From the NCBI RefSeq assembly GCF_008711325.1, contig NZ_VXDB01000009.1, positions 147,066 through 211,065 of the forward strand: 64,000 nt of DNA, in the 5' to 3' direction. How positions within the stretch are numbered: the first letter of the stretch is position 1; every line of letters begins with the position of its first letter. The notes under the pieces are model-generated. The model worked only from the letters and a program-made list of their open reading frames with translations, did no database searches and was not told the DNA's origin. Position numbers and translations under genes: made by a program. This DNA comes from Roseibium sediminis. Its GTDB lineage: Bacteria; Pseudomonadota; Alphaproteobacteria; Rhizobiales; Stappiaceae. This document shows, piece by piece, positions 35,778 to 44,625 of the stretch.

Positions 35778-37120
35778 CCTATTTCAGCAAGTTGCTGGCA
35801 TCGACCGCTCTGGTCCTGCCATTGACACTCGCCATGGCCCAGGCGGATACAATCCGCTTCTGGACCACCGAAGAACAACCCGAACGCCTTGCCAAGCAGC
35901 AGGAAATGGCTGCGGACTTTGAAAAGAAAACCGGTACGGCTGTTGAAGTTATCCCGGTTAGCGAGAGTGATCTTGGCACCCGGACAACAGCCGCCTTCGC
36001 TGCAGGCGATCTGCCGGACGTGATCTATCACACCTTGCAATATGCACTGCCTTGGGCTGAGGCAGGCATTCTGGACACCGAAGCTGCCACGGAAGTTGTC
36101 GCCGCTCTTGGCAAGGACACGTTTGCTCAGGGCGCTCTGGCGATGGCAACCTTTGAAGGCGATTATGCTTCGGTTCCGGTCGATGGCTGGACGCAGATGA
36201 TCGTCTATCGGAAGGACCTATTCGACGCCAATGGTCTTGCTGCGCCGACCTCATACGCTGCAGTGGAAGCTGCGCTGGAGAAACTTCACAACCCGCCTGA
36301 AATGTTCGGTTTTGTTGCCGCAACCAAGGTGGATGAGAATTTCATGAGCCAGGTTCTGGAGCATGTGTTCCTTGCCAATGGCGTGTCGCCGGTAGCCAGT
36401 GGCGGATTTGCGCCGCTTGATGAAGCCAAGACCATCGAGGTTCTGGACTTCTACAAGAAGCTGGCCAAGGCCTCGCCTCCCGGTGATCTCTACTGGAAGC
36501 AGTCGCGCGAGCTTTATTTTGCAGGCGATGCCGCCATGATCATCTGGTCACCGTTCATTCTGGACGAACTGGCCGGTCTTCGCGACAGCGCGCCGCCGAC
36601 AATCAACGATGATCCGACCTCAACGGAACTTGCGTCCAAGACCGGCATCGTGACGAACTTCTCCGGTCCGTCCAACGAGGCTGGTGCGGCCTGGGGCGAC
36701 ATTCGCTATTTCGGCATTACGTCCGATGCGGATACGGATGCTGCGATGGAGTTCGTCAAATACTCCATGGACGAAGGCTACACCCAAACACTCTCCATCG
36801 CGCCTGAGGGCAAGTTCCCGGTCCGTCGCGGCACCAGCGACAACCCGACTGCGTTCACCGAAGCCTGGTCGAAATTGCCGGTTGGCGTGGATCGCAAGGC
36901 ACCGCTTGGCGATCTCTATGCACAGGAGATGATCGACGAGATTGTTGGCGGGCTTGATGTTGCCCAGCGCTGGGGCGTTGCCGATGGTCAGCTGAGCCTT
37001 GCGTCCAAGATCATCAACAGCCAGGTGATCAACCGTGTGGTTCGCCAATATATTGATGGTGAACTGGATGGTCCTGCAGCGGTCGCAGCCATGAACGACC
37101 AGCTTTCCAAGGTCGAGTAA
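35774..37120 (+). CDS. aglE: Alpha-glucoside-type ABC transporter solute-binding protein
   Basis: A 448-residue family-1 binding protein with a signal peptide of about 24 residues ending LAMAQA. The mature start DTIRFWTTEEQPERLAKQQEMAADFEKKTGTAVEVIPVSESDLGTR is characteristic. Length and neighbours match AglE of alpha-glucoside transporters and GgtB-like glucosylglycerol receptors. Since the operon carries a GH63-type hydrolase rather than a GH13 glucosidase, the ligand may be a compatible solute such as glucosyl- or mannosylglycerate. That ligand is inference. Confidence 0.82.
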   Translation: MTYFSKLLASTALVLPLTLAMAQADTIRFWTTEEQPERLAKQQEMAADFEKKTGTAVEVIPVSESDLGTRTTAAFAAGDLPDVIYHTLQYALPWAEAGILDTEAATEVVAALGKDTFAQGALAMATFEGDYASVPVDGWTQMIVYRKDLFDANGLAAPTSYAAVEAALEKLHNPPEMFGFVAATKVDENFMSQVLEHVFLANGVSPVASGGFAPLDEAKTIEVLDFYKKLAKASPPGDLYWKQSRELYFAGDAAMIIWSPFILDELAGLRDSAPPTINDDPTSTELASKTGIVTNFSGPSNEAGAAWGDIRYFGITSDADTDAAMEFVKYSMDEGYTQTLSIAPEGKFPVRRGTSDNPTAFTEAWSKLPVGVDRKAPLGDLYAQEMIDEIVGGLDVAQRWGVADGQLSLASKIINSQVINRVVRQYIDGELDGPAAVAAMNDQLSKVE

Positions 37121-37170
37121 GCCCATATGGTTCCCTCGGGTGTTTGCCCGGGGGGAACTCGCTACGGATC

Positions 37171-38412
37171 ATGCTCATGTCTGTTTCATCTCTTCCGCCA
37201 GTCGGGACCACCCCACTGGCGCGGCGAGAGGCACGTCTGGCGTGGGGGCTTCTTGCACCTACAATCATCAGCGTGGCGCTTGTCGTTGTTCTGCCTTTGC
37301 TTGCGATCTTCTGGATCAGCGTCAAACCCATTGGTCTGGCTGACCTTCGCCCGCCGCAGCCGCTCCTGAAGGAAGCGCTTCGCGGGAGTGGGGAAGATCT
37401 GCGCATTGAGTATCGTCTCAGGAATTCCAGTCAGGACAAACCCATTCGCGATGTGGTGCTGACTGATACGATCCCGGACAGTGTCACCATTTCTGGCGAC
37501 TTGCCGGATGGCTGTACCGTCTCGGGGCAGACCTTGCGCTGTGTGTTTGAGGAACTGGAAGGCGGCTATAACGAGCGCATCCGGATATCCGTTTCAACCA
37601 CGGACAAGGACGCAGCGGAACAGGCGCTTGAAGCCAGCGAGCCGAGGGTGAGCGGAGACGCGGACAGCATCCTGACCAATGCGACTTTTACTTTCGACAA
37701 TTTCATTCGGGTTTTTGATGGCGAAGAATTCAGTCAGGTTCTCGGGGTCACCCTGTTCTACACTGTCTTCGGCACAATCGGCGCGCTTGTCGTTGGTCTC
37801 TTTGCCGCTCTGCTCTTGAACAAGTCCTTCAAGGGGTAGGGGATTTTGCGGGGGCTCTACCTCTTTCCCTATGTCGCCCCGGTCATCGCGGTCGCCTTTT
37901 CATGGCTCATTCTTTTCGATCCGTTTTCGGGCAGCGCCAATGCGCTTCTTGTGCAAATGGGTATGACGGACAGCGCGATCAATTTCTTCGGCGAACGGCC
38001 GCTTGCGCTCATCATGGTCACGGTTTTCGAAATCTGGCGTTATTTCCCGCTGTCCTTCCTGTTCATTCTTGCGCGCATGCAAAGCATCGACAGCGACATG
38101 TACGAGGCTGCCGACATGGATGGCGCTAGTCCGTTCCAGAAGTTCTGGTATCTCAGCCTGCCGCAGCTTTTGGGTATCCTGTCGGTCCTGTTCCTGCTGC
38201 GCTTCATCTGGACGTTCAACAAGTTTGACGACATTTTCCTGCTGACCGGTGGAAATGCCGGGACGCGGACCTTGACCGTCGACGTCTATGAGCAGGCCTT
38301 CGCGATTTCCAATATCGGTGCAGGGGCGGCAGTTGCGGTCATCATCTTCAGCTGCCTGCTGTTCTTCTCGTTTTTCTTCCTGAAATACGTCAGCCGGGAG
38401 GAAGGGCTATGA
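37171..38412 (+). pseudogene. aglF: AglF-type permease interrupted by one in-frame amber codon, with a periplasmic DUF11-like insert
   Basis: Reading frame is continuous from the first membrane segment to the end except for TAG at 37837-37839, where relatives would be expected to have a glutamine-like residue (KSFKG-x-GILRGLYLFPYVAP). The first part has TM1, then an extracytoplasmic stretch of about 90 residues with repeated VVLTDTIPDSVTI and RIRISVSTTD strands that looks like a DUF11 domain, then TM2. The second part has the remaining helices and an intact EAA loop, EAADMDGASPFQKFWYLSLP. A single C-to-T change would explain the stop. Alternatives are readthrough, restart at the TTG three codons later (an AGGGG-like site precedes it), or sequencing error. 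The operon around it appears intact. Confidence 0.7.
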
Positions 38413-39611
38413 GACTTTTTCGGCAAGGATATGTAACTGCGCCCGTTCTCGGTGCCCTCTGGTTTGTCGTCATTTCCACGACCGTTGCCATTGTCATGAG
38501 CTTTGCCACCGGTGCGGCATTCAGGCCGTCCGTGGGGCTGTCTCTGCTTTGGGGTGTTCTGGCGGGTGTGGCTGTCATCCACGGCCGGATGATTGCCAGA
38601 GGATTCGGCATGATGGTCGGTGCAATCGGATATCTTGGCTATGGTCCGATGGTGTCCGGAGAGGTCGGGCTGCTGCCGGCCATACTCGGCCACGGGGCCG
38701 TCGCCGGATTTGGTGTTCTGGGTCTGATGGTGATCCTTGATGGCGTGGGTAGAGCTGCGCTCACACGTCATGTTTTTGAAGAGGCGGTCATCCGCTTCCT
38801 GACCGGTTTCGGCTACATTTTCTTCACTGCGATTGTCCTGATCCCGTTCTACGTCATGGTCATGACCAGTCTGAAAAACCAGTCGGAGCTGTTGCAGAAC
38901 CCGCTGGATTTCTCGATCGACCTGTCCAAGGGCTTTGGATTGCTGCGGTCCTATCAGGAGCTGTTTCAGGACTTCAACTTCGGGACCTACCTCGTCAACT
39001 CCTTCGCCATTTCAGTAATCACCGTTTTCGTGACGCTGCTCTTCAGCGTACCGGGTGCCTATGCGGTGGCGCGGCTGCGCTTTCGGGGAAGGGCGGCGTT
39101 TTCCCGCTCGATCCTGTTGATCTACATGGTGCCAATGATCGTTCTGGCGCTGCCGATCTACATCGCCTTTTCCATGACGGGTCTGCGCAATTCCATCCTT
39201 GGCATTGTCCTGATCTATCCGGTGACAACCATTCCTGTCGCGCTCTACATGTTGCAGGGCTATTTCCGTGGCCTGCCCAGCGAGGTGGAGGAAGCCGGGC
39301 TGATGGATGGGCTGTCGCGCCTTGCGGTGATCTGGAAGATCACCTTGCCACTGGCCTTGCCGGCGCTCGCCTCGGTCTCTCTCTACGTTTTCATGATTGC
39401 CTGGAACGAGTTTCTGCTCGCGTTCATGCTGCTTGACGATCCCTCGAAATTCACGCTGACACGCGGAATTTCGAGCCTCAACTCATCTGAAATTCCCAGA
39501 CAACACCTCATGGCGGGTGCGGTGATCGCCACCGTTCCGATCATGGCGCTGTTCCTGGGCCTTGAACGTTTCATGACCAAGGGCCTGACTGCAGGTTCCG
39601 TCAAAGGATAG
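38409..39611 (+). CDS. aglG: AglG-type ABC permease with hydrophobic N-terminal extension
   Basis: A 400-residue permease. Residues about 1-120 form an extra hydrophobic region of three or four helices that simple MalG proteins lack. The MalG-type core follows from FGYIFFTAIVLIPFYVMVMTSLKN, with EAA loop EVEEAGLMDGLSRLAVIWKITLPLALPALA and the C-terminus GLERFMTKGLTAGSVKG. The start overlaps the AglF reading frame end (ATGA), so translation of AglG may depend on ribosomes that pass or restart after the amber codon upstream. Confidence 0.87.
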   Translation: MRLFRQGYVTAPVLGALWFVVISTTVAIVMSFATGAAFRPSVGLSLLWGVLAGVAVIHGRMIARGFGMMVGAIGYLGYGPMVSGEVGLLPAILGHGAVAGFGVLGLMVILDGVGRAALTRHVFEEAVIRFLTGFGYIFFTAIVLIPFYVMVMTSLKNQSELLQNPLDFSIDLSKGFGLLRSYQELFQDFNFGTYLVNSFAISVITVFVTLLFSVPGAYAVARLRFRGRAAFSRSILLIYMVPMIVLALPIYIAFSMTGLRNSILGIVLIYPVTTIPVALYMLQGYFRGLPSEVEEAGLMDGLSRLAVIWKITLPLALPALASVSLYVFMIAWNEFLLAFMLLDDPSKFTLTRGISSLNSSEIPRQHLMAGAVIATVPIMALFLGLERFMTKGLTAGSVKG

Positions 39612-39615
39612 TCAC

Positions 39616-40872
39616 ATGTTGTCTCACGTTAACCGCACCGAGGAAGCGCGAAACATCCTCGTCCAGAACGATCGTGGCGGGTACACGATCCCGACAGCTG
39701 GCCTTTATCCCTATCAGTGGAACTGGGACAGTGCCATCGCCGCCATGGGCTTTGCAGAGTTCGATATTGACCGCGCATGGCAGGAGCTGGAAACCCTCTT
39801 CACCGGCCAGTGGCCGGACGGAATGGTGCCGCATATCCTGTTTCACAAGCCGGACCCCGGCTATTTTCCTGGTCCTGATGTGTGGGGCGGTGTTGGACCG
39901 ATCCCGTCATCCGGCATCACGCAGCCGCCGGTTGCTGCCACTATGGCCCGTCTCGTTTGGGAGAAGGACATGCAAGCCGGTGAAGAGCGCCTTCGGGCGC
40001 TTTGGCCGAAGCTGCGGGCATGGCACGAGTGGTTCCTGAAATGGCGCCTTGATGAAGGCGCGGTCTGCGTCACCCACCCTTGGGAAGCCGGGCGTGACAA
40101 TGCGCCGGACTGGGATGATGTCATGGCGCGCATCGATCCGGTTGGCGTTGGGGAATACACCCGCCGCGACACATCGCATGTCGACAGCTCCATGCGACCG
40201 ACAAAATACGATTATGACCGTTATATCTGGCTGGTTCAGATGGGCCGGCGGTTCGGTTGGAATCAGGCCGCGCTTCTGGAGGAAAATCCCTTCCGGGTTG
40301 CCGATCCGACCATGACCTTCCTGCTTTTGCGAGCGCATCGGGACCTGCTTTTGATGGGCGTTCGTCTCGGGCTGGATACAACCGGAATTGCCGATGAAAT
40401 CGCTCTGTTGGAAGCCGGTGCCCGAACCCTTTGGAATGAAGATCTGGGCAGCTACGATTCCCGCGACACCAAGACCGGTGCATGGACCGGAAGCATCACG
40501 AACGCTTCCTATCTTTGCTGGTTGGCTGGCATCGAGTCCGCAAGACAGGCAGAACATCTGGACCGCTCTCTTGCTGCTGTACCCTATGGCGCTGCGAGCC
40601 TTGATCCCTCCAGCGAGAAGTTCGATGCAAAACGCTATTGGCGCGGCCCGACATGGGCCTTCATGAATTTCCTGATTGGACTGGGGCTGGAGGACTTCAA
40701 TCACCCGCTGGCGGGTCGCTTGCGACAAGTCACCCATGACCTTCTGAACGACCATGGCTTTGCCGAATATTTCGACCCCACCGACGGATCGCCCGCAGGA
40801 GGGAAGTCCTTCACATGGACTGCTGCGGTTTGGCTGGGCTGGGCATCCAAACAGGACAGGGGAGAGAGCTGA
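39616..40872 (+). CDS. GH63-like (MGH1 domain) glycoside hydrolase
   Basis: A 418-residue protein of the (alpha/alpha)6-barrel GH63/mannosylglycerate-hydrolase group. Hallmarks are YPYQWNWDSAIAAMGFAEFDIDRAWQEL near residue 32, the probable acid region HPWEAGRDNAPDWDD, and YWRGPTWAFMNFLIGLGL near 340. No signal peptide is present, so it cuts its substrate after import. Enzymes of this group hydrolyse glucosyl- or mannosylglycerate and related alpha-glycosides. It replaces the GH13 alpha-glucosidase found in classical agl operons. The stop overlaps the ATPase start (TGATG). Confidence 0.82.
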   Translation: MLSHVNRTEEARNILVQNDRGGYTIPTAGLYPYQWNWDSAIAAMGFAEFDIDRAWQELETLFTGQWPDGMVPHILFHKPDPGYFPGPDVWGGVGPIPSSGITQPPVAATMARLVWEKDMQAGEERLRALWPKLRAWHEWFLKWRLDEGAVCVTHPWEAGRDNAPDWDDVMARIDPVGVGEYTRRDTSHVDSSMRPTKYDYDRYIWLVQMGRRFGWNQAALLEENPFRVADPTMTFLLLRAHRDLLLMGVRLGLDTTGIADEIALLEAGARTLWNEDLGSYDSRDTKTGAWTGSITNASYLCWLAGIESARQAEHLDRSLAAVPYGAASLDPSSEKFDAKRYWRGPTWAFMNFLIGLGLEDFNHPLAGRLRQVTHDLLNDHGFAEYFDPTDGSPAGGKSFTWTAAVWLGWASKQDRGES

Positions 40873-41918
40873 TGGGGGCGATCGAACTTCAGGCCATCGA
40901 GAAATGGTACGGGCAGGCTCAGGTCATCAAGGGCGTGGACCTTTCCATCGAAAAGGGCGAATTCATTGTCTTTGTCGGACCATCAGGCTGTGGCAAGTCA
41001 ACCTTGCTGCGCATGATTGGTGGACTTGAGGACATCTCCCGCGGTCAGCTGCTGATTGATGGAACAGACCAGACGGCAGAGCCGCCATCCAAGCGCGGGC
41101 TTTCCATGGTGTTCCAGTCCTATGCGCTTTATCCGCATATGTCGGTGCGCGACAACATGGGGTTCGGCCTCAAGACTGCAGGTGCGCCGAAGGCCGAGAT
41201 TGCCGAGAAGGTGAATGCCGCAGCAGATGTTCTCAAACTGGAGCCATATCTTGACCGCAGGCCGAAGGACCTATCCGGGGGGCAGCGCCAGCGCGTTGCC
41301 ATAGGCCGGTCCATTGTCCGCAATCCGACAGCCTTTCTGTTCGACGAACCGCTTTCAAATCTGGATGCAGCGCTACGCGTTGAGATGCGGTACGAAATTG
41401 CCAAGCTGCATGAGCAGCTGAAGACCACCATGATCTACGTGACCCATGATCAGGTGGAAGCAATGACGCTGGCCGACCGGATCGTGGTCCTTGAGTTCGG
41501 GCGCATTGCGCAGGTCGGTACGCCGCGCGAGCTTTATGAGCGACCGGCCAACCGCTTCGTCGCCCAGTTCATCGGCAGCCCGAAGATGAACATCATGCCG
41601 TGCAGCTCCAGTTGCGGTACCTACACTCTGGAAGGTGCGCGCGGTGGGGCCTATTCTGGCGACGGCGGGCCGTCCGAGATCGGCATCCGCCCCGAGCACA
41701 TCACCATGGTGGCCGAGGGGGAAGGGCAATGCGACGGTGTCGTCGATTTTGTCGAATATCTTGGAGCGGACAGTTTCTCGATTGTCGACTGTGGCCCGCT
41801 TGGAAAGATCAATGTGCGGACCGTTGGAGACGCCACATATGGTGAGGGCGAGCTTGTCGGCCTGAGCTTTGATCCAAACCGGACCCATTTTTTCGGAAGC
41901 GACGGTGAACGGGTGTAA
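40872..41918 (+). CDS. aglK: ABC transporter ATPase of the Agl-like system
   Basis: A 348-residue MalK/UgpC-type ATPase. Walker A is GPSGCGKST, the signature is [14 protein letters not shown], Walker B is [16 protein letters not shown], and the switch VTHDQVEAM and C-terminal FIGSPKMNIMPC follow. The chosen ATG overlaps the hydrolase stop; an in-frame start 19 codons earlier lies inside that gene. It completes a transporter of receptor, two permeases and ATPase within one operon. It could also be shared with other transporters, as MalK-type ATPases often are. Confidence 0.9.
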   Translation: MGAIELQAIEKWYGQAQVIKGVDLSIEKGEFIVFVGPSGCGKSTLLRMIGGLEDISRGQLLIDGTDQTAEPPSKRGLSMVFQSYALYPHMSVRDNMGFGLKTAGAPKAEIAEKVNAAADVLKLEPYLDRRPKDLSGGQRQRVAIGRSIVRNPTAFLFDEPLSNLDAALRVEMRYEIAKLHEQLKTTMIYVTHDQVEAMTLADRIVVLEFGRIAQVGTPRELYERPANRFVAQFIGSPKMNIMPCSSSCGTYTLEGARGGAYSGDGGPSEIGIRPEHITMVAEGEGQCDGVVDFVEYLGADSFSIVDCGPLGKINVRTVGDATYGEGELVGLSFDPNRTHFFGSDGERV

Positions 41919-41941
41919 TCGGGGCCAGTGGATACAAAACG

Positions 41942-42838
41942 TTAGCCGGATAAGGATGCGGACGGTTGTAGGGACAAGAGCCAGTCCCTGAACGCAACAA
42001 CCTCGCTGCGCTGGCTGGTGGTTTCGCGCATGACGAGGAAGAAGCTGCGGGCAAGTGGCAGACGAAGGTCGAGCGGGGAGACAAGCAAGCCCTGTTCGAC
42101 ATAGCGCCGGGAGAATTCTTCCGACACGATTGCGGCACCGCTGCTACCTGCAATGATCTGCAGGGCGATCAGGGAGGAATCCGCCTTCATGGTCCCAATC
42201 GTGGCGGGCTGATCTTCCCCTGCAATCGTGAACATCTGCGCCCAGTCCGTTTCCGACCCGATGATTTGCACGGCGTGCCTGTAAAGGGTCGCGAGCGATA
42301 AGGTCTTGCCCAGTGATGAGGCGAGGGCCGGGTGACAGACCACTTCCGCCAGACGGTGGCCAAGATGGTGAATATCGCCGTCTTGCCAGTCTCCGTGTCC
42401 GAAACGGATCTCGACATCAATGGTTTCGTCTTCAATCCGGTCTGTCCAGACAGCGGTGGTCATCTGCAGGTCAATATCCGGAAAGGCGTGATGGAAAGAC
42501 CACAAATGAGGCGCCAGAACCAGTGCGGCGTAGCTGATGGATGCGTGAACACGCACGGTGCGTCGTCGTTTTGAGGAAAAGAGACTGTTTGTCGCCTGCT
42601 GCATGTCGGCAAAGGATTTCCGAACCGGCTGCGCGTAGGCATGACCAATGTCAGTCAGGGCGACACCTCTCGGCAGTCGAATGAACAATTGTGCGCCAAG
42701 GTGATGCTCCAGCAACTTGATCTGCTGGCTGACCGCTGCGGGTGTGAGGTTGAGTTCTTCTGCAGCTGCCGAGAAGCTGGCATTTCGGGCAGCAGACTCA
42801 AAGGCCCGAAGCCAGGTGACGTGCGGCAGGGTGGCCAT
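41942..42838 (-). CDS. LysR-family transcriptional regulator (GcvA-like)
   Basis: A 298-residue LysR protein. The N-terminal helix-turn-helix is LRAFESAARNASFSAAAEELNLTPAAVSQQIKLLEHHLG (residues about 10-48), followed by an effector domain with a GcvA-like pattern (VEIRFGHGDWQDGD). It is divergent to the GMC oxidoreductase gene, the usual arrangement for a LysR regulator and its target, so it probably activates the oxidoreductase-dehydratase-dehydrogenase unit. The effector is unknown. Confidence 0.88.
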   Translation of the reverse strand: MATLPHVTWLRAFESAARNASFSAAAEELNLTPAAVSQQIKLLEHHLGAQLFIRLPRGVALTDIGHAYAQPVRKSFADMQQATNSLFSSKRRRTVRVHASISYAALVLAPHLWSFHHAFPDIDLQMTTAVWTDRIEDETIDVEIRFGHGDWQDGDIHHLGHRLAEVVCHPALASSLGKTLSLATLYRHAVQIIGSETDWAQMFTIAGEDQPATIGTMKADSSLIALQIIAGSSGAAIVSEEFSRRYVEQGLLVSPLDLRLPLARSFFLVMRETTSQRSEVVAFRDWLLSLQPSASLSG

Positions 42839-42972
42839 GGTTCAGTTCCTCCGTTGTCTCCATTCTTGCTTTAAAAAAAATGGGGTGTCAGCAACTAAAA
42901 CCATTGTTTGTTTTGAAGCTGTGGCTGCGACCAACTTGCATTCTCGGTGTTTGTCCAACGGGATCGCGGGTC

Positions 42973-44625
42973 GTGGACGTGAGCGAATTTGACTACATCA
43001 TCGTGGGAGCCGGTTCGGCGGGGTGCGTGCTTGCCGATCGCCTCAGTGCTTCGGGCAAGCACTCTGTCCTTGTGCTGGAAGCTGGCGGAACGGATTCCAG
43101 GTTCTGGATAAAGGTTCCACTCGGCTATGCCTTCACCTTCTTCGATGCAGCCGTGAACTGGCGCTATACTGCCGAACCGGACGAGGGGCTCAATGGTCGG
43201 GCCGCCTATTGGCCGCGCGGCAAGGTTGTCGGCGGATCAGGCTCCATCAATGCCATGGCCTATCTGCGCGGGCTTCCCCACGACTTTGATGATTGGGAGC
43301 GTGCCGGGGCAACGGGTTGGAACGCGGAAACAGTCTGGGCGACCTACGATCGGCTGGAAAGGCACTGTGAAACGAGAGCGGATGGGTCCAGCGTCTGTCG
43401 CGGAGACGGCGCGCTTGTTGTTTCCGATCTCGGGGAGCGGATGCATCCGTTTTCACGGCGTTTTCTGGAGGCCGCCGAGGAGATCGGATTTCCGCTGACA
43501 AAAGACATGAACGGTCAGTCGCCGGAAGGGTTCTCCTACTATCGAAGCAACGTCCATCGGGGACGCCGCTGGTCGTCTGCCGATGCCTTTTTTAGACCGG
43601 CGCTCCGGCGGTCCAATGTTCAGCTTGTCAGCACGGTTCTGGTGGACAAGATCCTCATGCGAGATCGGCGAGCAATTGGCGTGCAGTATCGGCAGGGTGG
43701 CGAACTGGTCAGGGTTCACGCCCGCAGAGAGGTCATTGTCAGCGCAGGCGCCGTCAACACGCCGCAGCTTCTGCAGCTTTCCGGCATTGGTCCGGGAGAG
43801 CTCCTTCAATCTATGGGGATCGACGTGGCGCAGGACCTGCGCGAGGTTGGGCGTGGTCTGCAGGACCACCTGACAATTTCGCACTATTTTGAGGCCAGTG
43901 AGCCGACCTTGAATTCGCGGATTTCCGGAAAGCTCGGGCAATTAAAGGCCGGACTTCAATACCTCTTGATGCGGAGCGGGCCGCTCAGCGTTCCGGTCAA
44001 TCAGGTCGGCGGGTTTGTGCGTTCATCACCGGATGAGCCTGTTCCGGACCTGCAGGCGTACTGCAACCCGGCGTCCTATTCGATCCGATCAGACGGGCAA
44101 CCGGTCATAGATTCCGAACCCGGATTTTTGCTGTGCGGACAACCCTGTCGCCCGACGAGCCGAGGCGAAATTCGAATTACGTCTTCTGATCCGACGGTTC
44201 CACCGCTCATCCAGCCAAATTCGCTGTCGACCGAAAAGGACCGCGCGGACGCAGTGAAGGCGTTGCATTTGATCCGCGCGCTCGCACGTGCCCCGACCAT
44301 GAGGCGCGTGACGGTTGCTTGCAAGGGACCGGATGTAAAGCGGATGAGCGATGACGAAATGCTGGCGAATTTCCGCGAGAAGGCGGTGACCAACTATCAT
44401 CCGACCTGTACGTGCCGGATGGGGCGTGATGCGGGGGATTCTGTGCTGGACAGCCGATTGAGGGTTCACGGCGTTGAGGGCCTCAGGGTGGTTGATGCTT
44501 CGGCCTTTCCGAACATAACCTCAGGCAACACAAACGCGCCGACGATGATGCTGGCGCTTCGTGCGGCTGATCTTATTCTGGAAGACGCCAGAGCTGGTGA
44601 AACGGGAGGATATAGTGCGGCTTGA
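42973..44625 (+). CDS. GMC-family FAD-dependent oxidoreductase (alcohol/choline-dehydrogenase-like)
   Basis: About 550 residues. The FAD loop is FDYIIVGAGSAGCVLADRL at the N-terminus, the GMC signature is GKVVGGSGSINAMAYLRG, and the C-terminus has TNYHPTCTCRMG with the active-site histidine followed by VVDASAFPNITSGNTNAPTMMLA. GMC enzymes oxidise alcohols to aldehydes, which fits the aldehyde dehydrogenase three genes on. The GTG at 42973 was chosen because it begins six bases before the conserved fold; a GTG two codons later is equally possible. An upstream ATG would add about 30 unlikely residues. Confidence 0.88.
   Translation: MDVSEFDYIIVGAGSAGCVLADRLSASGKHSVLVLEAGGTDSRFWIKVPLGYAFTFFDAAVNWRYTAEPDEGLNGRAAYWPRGKVVGGSGSINAMAYLRGLPHDFDDWERAGATGWNAETVWATYDRLERHCETRADGSSVCRGDGALVVSDLGERMHPFSRRFLEAAEEIGFPLTKDMNGQSPEGFSYYRSNVHRGRRWSSADAFFRPALRRSNVQLVSTVLVDKILMRDRRAIGVQYRQGGELVRVHARREVIVSAGAVNTPQLLQLSGIGPGELLQSMGIDVAQDLREVGRGLQDHLTISHYFEASEPTLNSRISGKLGQLKAGLQYLLMRSGPLSVPVNQVGGFVRSSPDEPVPDLQAYCNPASYSIRSDGQPVIDSEPGFLLCGQPCRPTSRGEIRITSSDPTVPPLIQPNSLSTEKDRADAVKALHLIRALARAPTMRRVTVACKGPDVKRMSDDEMLANFREKAVTNYHPTCTCRMGRDAGDSVLDSRLRVHGVEGLRVVDASAFPNITSGNTNAPTMMLALRAADLILEDARAGETGGYSAA

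Noticed and set aside
37846..38412. Second half of the AglF-type permease as an independent gene.
   Set aside because: It is in the same frame as the first half and lacks the first two helices, so one interrupted gene is the simpler reading. Restart is kept as a possibility in the findings.
42880..42972. Upstream ATG extension of the GMC oxidoreductase.
   Set aside because: It adds about 30 residues before the conserved FAD loop, without a ribosome site. It might be a signal peptide, but the composition is not convincing.
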